Positions 1 to 9,700 of a DNA stretch of 18,295 nucleotides are shown piece after piece. Each line of letters starts with the position of its first letter. Position 1 is the stretch's first letter. Under the pieces are notes generated by a model, which was not told the DNA's origin, made no database searches, and saw nothing but the letters and a program-made list of their open reading frames with translations. The DNA comes from Akkermansia muciniphila (GTDB lineage Bacteria; Verrucomicrobiota; Verrucomicrobiia; Limisphaerales; UBA9464): contig CAMCFL010000010.1 of NCBI GenBank assembly GCA_945873715.1, positions 1 through 18,295 of the forward strand. Reading direction: 5' to 3'. Both the position numbers and the translations under genes were made by a program.

Positions 1-17
1 GAGGGATCGCGCTCCTT

Positions 18-40
18 CTCTGCGTCTCTGCGCCTCTGCG
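18..40. repeat. Triplicated CTCTGCG heptamer, 8-bp spacing
   Basis: CTCTGCG occurs at 18-24, 26-32 and 34-40, each copy one base apart. The sequence runs straight into GGGAGA. I recall similar 'TCTGCGTCTCTGCG' tracts as dispersed intergenic elements in several bacterial phyla, but that is memory rather than a search. No function can be assigned. Confidence 0.6.
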
Positions 41-67
41 GGAGAATCCGGTTTGGGAAAGGGGGCG

Positions 68-84
68 CGACCCCGCCGGGGTCG
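68..84. repeat. Perfect hairpin, 7-bp arms
   Basis: CGACCCC (68-74) and GGGGTCG (78-84) are exact reverse complements around a 3-base loop. There is no T-run on either side, so it does not look like a standard rho-independent terminator. It is one of a cluster of intergenic palindromes. Confidence 0.7.
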
Positions 85-104
85 ATGGCGCACGGATATG
101 ATCA

Positions 105-125
105 CCGGCGGTCTGCGACCGCCGG
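105..125. repeat. Perfect hairpin, 9-bp arms
   Basis: CCGGCGGTC (105-113) pairs exactly with GACCGCCGG (117-125) around a TGC loop. It is the longest perfect stem in the intergenic stretch and sits 21 bases from the hairpin at 68-84. The pair may form one REP-like unit; this is inference. Confidence 0.75.
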
Positions 126-273
126 CGGGGGATTCCGGCACGGCAAGGGCAAAGGGTCGTCCACGGCGGACGTTCGCCCCGCGACCAAAGCGGCAGCTGA
201 CGCTGCGCGCACTCCAAGACGCTCCGCGCGGTTCGTCGATCGGGTTGCCCGAACCCTCTAAATCGGGTCGCTT

Positions 274-292
274 CGGACGCCTCCGGCGTCCG
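274..292. repeat. Perfect hairpin, 8-bp arms
   Basis: CGGACGCC (274-281) pairs exactly with GGCGTCCG (285-292) around a TCC loop. It has the same arm length class and 3-base loop as the hairpins at 68-84 and 105-125, but a different arm sequence. Confidence 0.7.
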
Positions 293-349
293 GGCCGGTG
301 GGGCTTCCATGGATGGAGGCCGCCTGCCCTCGTGCGGCGATGAGGCAAC

Positions 350-369
350 GCCCGCTGAGGGCAGCGGGC
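350..369. repeat. Hairpin, 7-bp arms, 6-base loop
   Basis: GCCCGCT (350-356) pairs with AGCGGGC (363-369) around GAGGGC. A smaller inverted repeat (CCGGCT / AGCCGG) follows at 422-435. Both are part of the same palindrome-rich intergenic stretch. Confidence 0.6.
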
Positions 370-581
370 CTACAACCGAGCCGGCGAACGAATCGCACCC
401 TGGGCGTGTGCGGCCATCAAGCCGGCTGAAGCCGGGACTCCGAACAGGGAACGGACGCTTCGCGCGGTGCGTGGACAAGATCTGGAGTCGCGCGTCAGCG
501 ACCGCCCTTTTCATCCGTTTTCGTTGCTGCCGTCGCTTCGTGGTTGTTCAACCCGGCTGCGGCAAAAAGTGGAATTGCACC

Positions 582-790
582 TCACCGGGTGCGGACGCGG
601 AAGAAGCGGAGGGGGGATTCCGTGGGATCGGTGGACTCGACCCGGGCGCGGTAGTGGCCGGGGGTGACCTCGACCACAATCGCCTCGACGGGCAACCAAC
701 GCTGGAGATCGGAAGACTCTTCCAGCAGGAGATTCCGGCCCTCTGGTCCGCGGCATTCGATGACGACCGGGCCGGTGACGACGGTGAGGG
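582..790 (-). other. C-terminal 'FFRVR' module of the giant protein
   Basis: The last ~68 residues contain NLLLEESSDLQRWLPV, then a beta-rich stretch, ending PLRFFRVRTR. I associate this pattern (a Leu-Glu-x-Ser-x-Asp-Leu-x-x-Trp core and a terminal Phe-(Phe/Tyr)-Arg-Val-Arg) with exported proteins of Verrucomicrobia. That comes from family memory, not a search. It is not an LPXTG, PEP-CTERM or autotransporter barrel end, none of which is present. A role in secretion or anchoring is plausible but unproven. Confidence 0.5.
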
Positions 791-3700
791 CGGCGGCACG
801 ACGGACCCCGCTCAGGGGATCCTGAAAGGCGATGGAATCGATGCGGAAATCGACGCTGCCCGGGCCGAACCCGATGACGATGGGAAGGGCCCCTTCGACG
901 GTGCCGACCTGGTCCACATACGCGCCGACTTCCAGCGCCACCGGGTTCCGCAGGAGCCCGCCGGGTTGAAGGGTCAGGGTACCGGCGATGCGACTGGTCC
1001 CGGACACGGCGTGAAGGGTTCCGTGCAGGACGATACTTCCCGGGAAGGTGACCGCGTGATCCCACAGCAGGGTCGCCCCGGCGAGGACGGTGAGGGTTCC
1101 CGTCCCGTCCATGGTGGAAGACTGGGCGAGGTTCATGAGGCCGCCGGCCAAGGTGGCATTTCCGGTCACCACGAGCCGGTTGGAACCGAGGAAGTCGATC
1201 TGGCCAGCACCGGTCCACTGCGCGCCGGTGAGCAGGGTCAGATCGCGGGGCGGACCGGCATTCCAGAACTGGATGAGTCCGCCGCCGTCGATGTGGGCGG
1301 TGCCGGCGAGAGTGAAGGTACCGCCCTCTCCGAAGCCGAGGCGCGCGCCTCCATCCACCTGGGTCTGTCCAGAGGCGCTGGTCGTAAGGGGAAGGTGAAC
1401 CCGGGCCCATCCGCCGCCGCCACCCTGGGGATAGACGTGGAACTGACCGTGGTTCACGAACGATCCTGTGCCGCTGATCGTGGTGTTCACGTCGCGCGAG
1501 ATCATCCGGAGGATGCCGTGGTTCGTGAGGCTGCCGTTCACGATCAGCGACTGATTGCCGCTCACGATCGCCGCGGCGCCGGAATCGAGGGTGAGTTGAT
1601 TCAGGAAGGTCGGACTGGAGAAACCCACGCTCGAACCGGAAGCCAGGAGGACCGGCGCCAGGTATTGGCCGGTGAGATTCTGATCGTTCAACAGGGTGAG
1701 CAGGCCGGTGCCTTCGACGCGGCTGGCGTCGAACATCTGCAGGTGTGCGGAGACGGAGGCAGCAGCGTTCATCACCAGCCGACTCGGGCCATGAAAACGG
1801 ATCGTGCCCGTGCCGGTGAGGGTGCCATCGGATTCCAGGGCCACTTCGAGACCGGGCGAAGCGCCCTCGATCGCGAAGTACCCCTCGATCTGGACCGGCC
1901 CACGCACCTCCAGCCGACCGCCGCCGCCCAGCCAGGTGTGGCTGGCCCCATCGAGAAGGATCGTCCCTCCTGCCTCGGTGATGACCGGGACATGGATCCG
2001 GGCGTAGCCCCCGCCGCCGCCCTGGGGATAGACGCGCAGCAGACCGGCGTTGTGGACGCGCCCGGTGCCTTGCATCCATGTGTTCACGTCGCGACTGATC
2101 ATCAGCATCGTCCCGCGGTTGGTGAACGCCCCGTCGAGGGTGAACGTCCGGTTGCCGTGGATCACACCGGTCGCGGTGGCGGCCAGCGTCAACGGCCCCT
2201 TGAAGATCGGATCCGCGAATCCGACGTTCGCCCCCGGAGCCAACAGGACCGGGGCGAGGTAACGTCCAGTGAGAGTCTGATCGTCGGTCAGAGTGAGCAG
2301 GCCGATGCCCTCGACGCGGCTGGGGTCAAACATCTCCAGATTGGCGGAGACGGTGGCGGGGGCGTTCATCAGAAGCCGGCTTGGACCGTGGAAGCGGATC
2401 GTGCCGTTGCCCGTGAGGGTACCGCCGGATTCCAGGGCGACTTCGAGGCCGGGCGACACGGCATCGATGGCGAGGTACCCATCAATCTGGACCGGCCCAC
2501 GTACTTCCAATCGACTGCCGCTGCTCAGGATGGTCTGGGTGCCGCCGTCGAGGAGCATGGTGCCCCCGGCTTCGGTCACGACCGGAACGTGGATCCGAGC
2601 GTAGGCGCCGCCACCGCCCTGTTGCACGACGCGCAGCAGGCCGGCGTTGTGGACGAGCCCGGTGCCTCGCAACGAGGTGTTCACGTCGCGACTGATCATC
2701 AGCATCGTCCCGCGGTTGGTGAACGTCCCGTCGAGGGTGAGCGTGCGGTTGCCGTTGATCCGACCCAGGGCGGTTTCGGCCAGGGTCAACGGACCGGTGA
2801 AAGTTGGATCCGAGAATGCCACGCTCGCCCCTGGAGCCAACAGCACCGGCGCGAAGTACTGTCCGGTGAGAGTCTGCTCGTGGGTCAGCGTGAGCAGACC
2901 GGTGCCCTCGACGCGGCTGGAGTCGAACATCTCCAGGTTGGCCGAGACGGTGGCCGGGGCGTTCATCAGAAGCCGGCTCGGACCATGGAAGCGGATTGTG
3001 CCTCCGCCCGTCAGGATGCCACCGGATTCCAGCGCGACTTCAAGGCCGGGCGAGACGCCTTCGATCGCGAGGTACCCATCGATCTGGAACGGGCCGTGAA
3101 CTTCCAACCGACCGCCGGTGCTCAACAGGGTCTGGGTGCCGCCGTCGAGGAGCATGGTTCCCCCGGCTTCGGTCACGACCGGGACCTGGATCCGGGCGTT
3201 GCCCCCGCCGCCGCCCTGTTGCAGGACGCGCAGCAGGCCGGCGTTGTGGACGACCCCGGTGCCTTGCAACCAGGTGTTCACGTCGCGGCTGATCATCAAC
3301 AACGTGCCACGGTTGGTGAACGCCCCGTCAATCGTCAGTCTTTGATTCCCGTTGATCCTGCCCGTGGCGGTGGCGGCGAGGGTTAATGGACCGCTGAAGA
3401 TCGGTTCCGAGAATCCCACGTTCGCTCCCGGTGCCAACAGCACCGGCGCGAGGTAACGTCCGGTGAGATTCTGATCGTCGGCCAGCGTCAGCAGGCCGGG
3501 GCCCTCGACGCGGCTGGACTCGAACATCTCCAGGTTGGCGGCGACGGTGGCGGGAGCGTTCATCATGAGCCGGCTGGTTCCGCGGAATCGGAGCGTGCCG
3601 TCGCCGGTGATGCCCCCGCCGGAGTTGAGGCGGACTTCGAGCGCGGGATCGGCTGCGTCCACCGCAAGATAGCCGTCGATGTTCAGCAATCCATCCAGGT

Positions 3701-6700
3701 CCAGGGCACCGCCGGGGCGGAGCAGGACTTGAGCGCCGCCATCGATCTGGATCCGCCCGGTGGAGGCCTGGGTGATGGGCATGTGCCATCGGGCAGAGCC
3801 ACCACCACCACCCTGGGGCGTGACACGGAAGAGACCCTCATTGTGGACGCGACCGGTGCCGGAAAGAACCGAATTCACGTCACGACTGTTCATCCGGACG
3901 GTGCCGCGGTTGGTGAGGGTACCGTTGATCGTGAGCACCTGATTGTTGTTCACCCAGAAGGTCGCGTCCGGCTGGACCAGAACCGGTGCGTTGAACACCG
4001 CACCATCGGAGCCGACGGCCACACTGGCGGCCACAGTGACGGGAAGGTTCCAGACACGAGCCAGCGTCTGGCTCTGCTTGAACTCCAGCGATCCGCTCCC
4101 GGTCGCCTCGCTCGAATCGATGAGCGCGACCGCGGTGGCGACGTCGAGTTGGTCGTGGACGACCAACCGGTTCGAGCCACTGACCAGCAGGGTGCCCCCG
4201 CCTTCGAGACGGGAACCTGCGAGCAGGGTGAGCTCGCGAGCGGAACCATCCGCGACGAAGTTCATCAAACCACCCACGACCAACTGCGCGGAGCCGGTCA
4301 GATGCCCGCCATTCCAGAAGCCCAACTGGGCGCCGCCATCGACCTGGATCCGCGAGCCGGTGGAAGCCCAGATGGGCAGACGCACGAGGGCATACCCGCC
4401 GCCCCCGCCCTGGGCGAACACGCGCCACTGACCCTGGAGATCGAGATAACCACCGCCGCTGAGGAAGGTGTTCACGTCGCGGCTGTTCATGCGGAGCGAA
4501 CCCCGCTGCACCCAGGCGCGCTGAATGGTCAGGGTCTGGTGGTTCTCCACCACGACCCCGCCGTTGCGAATCTCGACCGGCGCATCGAAGACGGCTCCGG
4601 CGATGGAGAACTCGGCACTGGCCTGCGCCAGGACGACCCCGGCCGCGGCCACCGTCGTTCCAGCCACCCGGACGGTGTAGGCCCCGGGTGCATCGATGAC
4701 CGCCACCTGCCCCGGTCCCGGAACGCCGGCGGACCAGTTGGCGGCATCGGTCCAGCTGCCACTGACCCCGGATACCCATCGGGACTCGGTCAGCGCCGGG
4801 TTGTCGGCGATGTTCAGGGTGACTTCGAGCGTCCCGGACTCCCCGTTCGCTGCGATCGCCCGCACCGTGAACCGATGGACGCCGGCGGCATCGTGCAACG
4901 GATTCACTGCAATCGTGTAGGCCGCGGTGCCGCCGGTGGGACTGTTGGTCATCCGGATCGAGCGGGACGACAGGAACGCCGGACCCGTGATGGCATCGGC
5001 GATCTCGACGCGGGTGACGGGGGCTTCCGATGCCGTGCTCAGGAAGACGAGTTCGATCGAATCACCTTCCATGAGGTTCACCTGCGCCAGACCTTCCACC
5101 GTCACGCCGCCGTCCACGATCAACGGACGGGGATCGATATTGTCTTCCAGTCCGTCGCCGTCGGTGTCGCGCAGGATCGCGCTGGTCCCGAGAGCCACCT
5201 CGGCCCCGTCCTTGAGCGTGTCGCCGTCGGTGTCAGAGAGGAACGGATCCGATCCCACCAGGAACTCCTGCCCGTGGGTCAGTCCGTCCAGGTCGGGATC
5301 CAGGGCCGCGTCGTTGCGGAGCGGATCCAATCCGTTGGCGAGCTCGAAGCCATCCGGCAAGCCGTCGCCGTCGAAGTCGCCGGTGGCGGGAACGACCTGG
5401 AGCACGACGGGCGTCAGGGTGAACGGCTGGGAGAAGGCGGCATCGGGACCGGCGACCAGCGACAGCGTCAACGGCCCCGCCGTGGCGACGGCGGGAACGG
5501 TAAGCGTGGTCGAGGCGCGGGTGACGCCGGCGACCACTTCCGTTGGTGGGGCGTCCCCGAGGGCGAAGCGGAAGCGGGTTGCACCGACTCCCTCCTCGAA
5601 GTCCACCCGGACGGCCAACGACTGACCGGACATCACGACGAAACCGTTGGTCGGACTCACGTCCACGAGGGCGGCGGTGGTGAAGCGGGTCGCCCATCCT
5701 TCCGGGGGAACCGGCTGACCCGTGGCGGTCTGCCAGACATTGCCCGTCCCATCCGCGAAGCCGGGCAACAGCGTCGCCGTGTAAGTCGTGCCGGGGGTCA
5801 GCGGGCGGGCCGGGCGCACCTGGATCTGACGGCCGACCTCGCCCAGTTCCAGGGTGAACGGCACGACACTCCCCGAGGCGTTGGTCAGACTCACGCGGCT
5901 CGCAAGGACGGTGGTCGGGTCGAGGGCTTCGTCGAAGTTGAAGGCGATGAGCGACGACCAGAGCGACTGGCGCGGAGCGGTGTTGGTGGGCGTGACCGAG
6001 GTCAGCCGCGGCGCGCGAAGATCCGGCAGACGGAAGCTCCGAACGAGCTGGGTGGTGTTGGTCCGGTCGTCGGTGGCGAGGGCAGTAGCGATGACCTCCC
6101 CTCCCCCGACGGGTGCGGCAGCAAGATCCACCGGGAACCCGTTGGTCACCGACGTTCCCGGGGTCCCGACCACGACCAGCGACTGGGTTGAAACCAGCGC
6201 GCCACTCAACCGGAGTTCGAGGGTGTGACGCAGGCTGTTGTCCGCGGAGATCAGGAAGATCGGGCCGGTGAGCAGCGCACCGGCCGCCGGATTTTCAAAG
6301 GCGAGCGAGGGTGCGCGGGTGTCCTCGACGACCAACTCCAGCGTCGCTTCGAAAGAATCCAATCCCTGGGCATCGATGGCCCGGGCGAGGAACCGATAGG
6401 AAGTCCCGGCGGGCGCTTCCGTTGGGACGATGAAGCTGAACTCGCGGGCACCACCGTGGACGAGATTGGTGGCGAACGAAATCGGGCCGACGCCGACCAA
6501 CACCAGGTTCGTGACCGCCAGATCGTCGGTGGCCGCGACGCGGATCGTGAACGGTTGGCCATTGGTGAGCGTGGTGCCCGGGGCATCCACCCGCACGAGC
6601 GAAACCTCGGGAGGCTGATTGGCCTGCGTCTGCAACACGAGTTCCGCCACCGGTCCCTCGTTGCCGTAGCGATCGGTGGCAATCGCACGAACCGTGGTCG

Positions 6701-9700
6701 CACCGCTGGACGGCAGGGAGACGTCGATGCGGAAGGGCGCTGCCGCGAGCGAACCCGCAGGGATGAAATCGCGGCTGAAGCGAACGCCGGCACCCGGTTC
6801 CTCGGCGACGAGGAGGGCCTCGACCGCGAGGGTGGAGCCGGCGATCGGCGGACGCCCATCGACAACGCGGAGGGCGGCGATCGTTGGACCGACGGTGTCG
6901 AGCGTGGAGAAGTGGCTGATGAACGGTTCACCGGTGGCGCGATTGCCGGCGAGGTCGAAGACATCGCTCAAGGTCACGGTGAACTGTTGATTCGCTGGCA
7001 GGGCCGCGTCGGGGGTGAAGTTCACCACCAGGCCGTTCACCCCGACCGAGGTAAGGCCTGCAATCGGGCCTGCCGGGCCGCTCACGACCACGCTGGGCGA
7101 AGTCGCGCGAAGCGGTTCGTTGAACGACCAGCGGAGGATCGTACGCGGATCCAGTTGCACCGCGCCGTTGGTGGGGAACAAGGAGACGAGTTGCGGCGGT
7201 GCATCATCCGAAGTCGTGAACCGCGACAGGAAAGGCACGACCAGCGGACGTCCCACCCGATCCCGGGGACCCGTGGCGATCACCCCGCCGGTCGCATCGA
7301 GACGTTCGCCATCGATGACGATCACCTCGTAGGTCACCTCGCTCTGCAGGGGGCCGGACGGCGCGAGGCGCACCCGGCGGAGGACGCCATTGGTGGGATC
7401 CGCCAGCAGCGTGACGGCGGCAGGCACGGTCTGGGTGGAGGAACGGAGATAGACGCCACGGGGATTGAGGCTGATGGGATCAAGCGCCTCGTTGAACCAG
7501 AGATCGACGACGGAGGTGGTGGGGATGCCGGTGGCGCTGTCCGCCGGAGAGACGGCCACGACCCGGGGATCGTCCTCGTCGAAGCGGACGTCGCCGAGCG
7601 CGTTGGTTTCGCCATTGCCAAGCAGGCTGGATTCGATCCGTGCGATTCCGCCAAAGCCCGCACCGATCGATTCAAGAAAGAAGGCACCGACAGGAATGCT
7701 GCGGAACTGGAACGCGCCCTGGGCATCGGTGCGGACCTGGGCGAGGCCGGGCAGACCGGTCTGCGAACGGAACGACAACAACACATCGACCCCGGCCACG
7801 GCATTCGTCCCATCGGCCCGCACGAGACGGCCGTTGACCACTCCGCTGCTGCCGAGAACCAGATCCACGGTGACGCTCTGGCCGTCCGCCTGGAGGCGTC
7901 CGCTGGCAGTGGATCCCAGCGACTGCGCCGTGGCGGCGACACTGAAGGCACCGATGGGAACATTGTCGAAGTCATAGCGGCCCTGGGCATCGGTCAGGGT
8001 GGGCAGGGTCAATCCGTTGAACGACGGCGACTGCGAGACGAGCCGGACTTCGATCCCCGGGGCGGACGTCGTGCCATCGCTCTGGAATACCTGGCCGGCG
8101 ATCGACCCGACGCCATCGAGCCGGACCGCCACCGGCACGACAGCACCGGCACGCGACACCTGGGCGGAGGCGGTTCCGATGCTGCGGTTCTCGACGAGGA
8201 CCAGGGACGTGACGCGGACGTGATAGGAACCCAGCGGCAGATCGGTGAAGAGAGCCTGGCCCCCGGCATCGACGTCAGTCGAGAGGGTGCGCGGTCCACT
8301 GATCTGCACGGCGGCAGGTGAGGCCGGAGTGGAGTCGGCGGGACGGACCACCGTGACCGCCAGGGCACCGAGCGGTTGGATCGGCACGTCCAGCTGGATC
8401 GAGGCGGCATTGACCGGAAGCGTTGCGGAGGCGCTTCCGGTCAGACCACTGACGGGGTCACGGGCGGACAGCGTGAAGGGTCCGGCGGGGGTTCCCGGGA
8501 AACTGAAGGAACCGTCGGGCCCCGAAGTCACGCTGCGGGCGGGAGTGAGTCCGTCGTGGGCCTGAACGGTGACGGAAGCGCCGGCGACGAAGTTGGTGCC
8601 GTAACTGCCGATGACCCGGCCAACCACTTCCCCGCGGGACTGCTCGATCAACTGGACGGTCCGCACCTCGCCGTTGACCGCGAGGGTGACCGAGGTCGTC
8701 GCACCCGCACCCGTGACGGGGTCCTGACTGACGAGGCGATAGGTGCCGAGGGGGATGCCGACGATCTCAAAGAAGCCCTGCGGATCGGTGGCGGCGAACC
8801 CGATGCTGCCGACGGCAATCTGGGCGAACCCGATGGGGGTCACCCGATCCCGTTTGACGAAGGTTCCGCGCAACGTGGCGGTGGGAGCGAGGGTGACGAC
8901 GACGCTGGCTTGCTGGTCGCGCACGACGGTCACACCGGATCGACCCTTGATCTGCGACGGCCCGCTCACGGCCGAACCGCACACGGCGTAGCCGCCCTCG
9001 AACAGGTTCTCGAGGTGGAGCGTACCGTCGCCGCCGGTGGTGCCGGTGAGCCGATCCCCCGGGTATCCTCCGAGAACGACTTCCACCGACGCGCCCGGAG
9101 CGGGTGCACCCCCGGCAAACTGGACGGCCACACGCAGCGAGCCCTTGCCCAGCAGACGCACCTCGACGCTGTTGGTCACGCCCGGCTGCACCGAGACGCC
9201 GGCCACGCCCTTGAGACCGGTCACCGGATCCTCGGCCTGCACGGTGTAGGCCCGGGCGGGCAGCGCGATCTGGGTGTCGAAGGTTCCGTTGGTCCGGGTG
9301 CGGACGATGTAATCGTCGCCGAAACTGATCCGCACATTCACGTTGGCCCCGACCGGGCTGCCATCCGGTTGCAGCACCCGACCGACGAGCCGTCCGTTGA
9401 CTTCGGCCACCGGCGGGAACTGAAGCACGATGTTGGTGGCGTCGGGATCGAGTTGGGTGGTCACGCCGCTGGCCGAGAGGACCGACGGATAGAATGGCGA
9501 GGCCACCTGGATTCCCCACGAACCGGCGAGCAACGCGCCCGGGAACTCGAACGTCCCCAGCGCGGGATCACTGTTCACCTCTCCGCGCACGACGAAGGAC
9601 GACGCCCCGTTGGCGAGCGGCCCGATCCCGGTGAGTCGCACCCGAGCGCCGATGGGAACCCCCTGGGCGTTGAGGACCCGTCCGCTGACGGAGCCCTCGC

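Larger units (their letters stand above)
1..581. other. Intergenic region rich in GC hairpins
   Basis: This stretch lies downstream of the giant minus-strand gene and holds no coding region I can support. Short plus-strand open frames here have arginine/proline-rich, low-complexity translations. It contains at least five perfect short inverted repeats: 68-84, 105-125, 274-292, 350-369 and 422-435. It also has a triplicated heptamer at 18-40. Such dense small palindromes are typical of dispersed intergenic repeat families in GC-rich genomes; membership of a named family is not shown. No hairpin followed by a T-run is visible on the minus strand after position 582, so I cannot name an intrinsic terminator for the giant gene. 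Confidence 0.7.

Noticed and set aside
53..343. 96-residue plus-strand open frame in the intergenic stretch
   Set aside because: The translation is Arg/Pro-rich low complexity, crosses three of the palindromes and shows no domain or homology I recognise.
487..520. Possible plus-strand terminator: GTCGC/GCGAC stem followed by CCCTTTTC
   Set aside because: The stem is only 5 bp with a 6-base loop and the T-run is short. There is also no plus-strand gene ending before it that I can support.
1010..4605. CRISPR-like or other non-coding repeat array
   Set aside because: The period of 597 bp is far too long for CRISPR. It is a multiple of three and the repeats are fully explained as protein-coding tandem units.
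4690..4790. Autotransporter-associated strand/barrel system suggested by the GSWTDAANW motif
   Set aside because: That motif often precedes autotransporter-type strand repeats, but no C-terminal beta-barrel domain or closing aromatic signature is present in this protein. The classical autotransporter assignment is therefore not supported.
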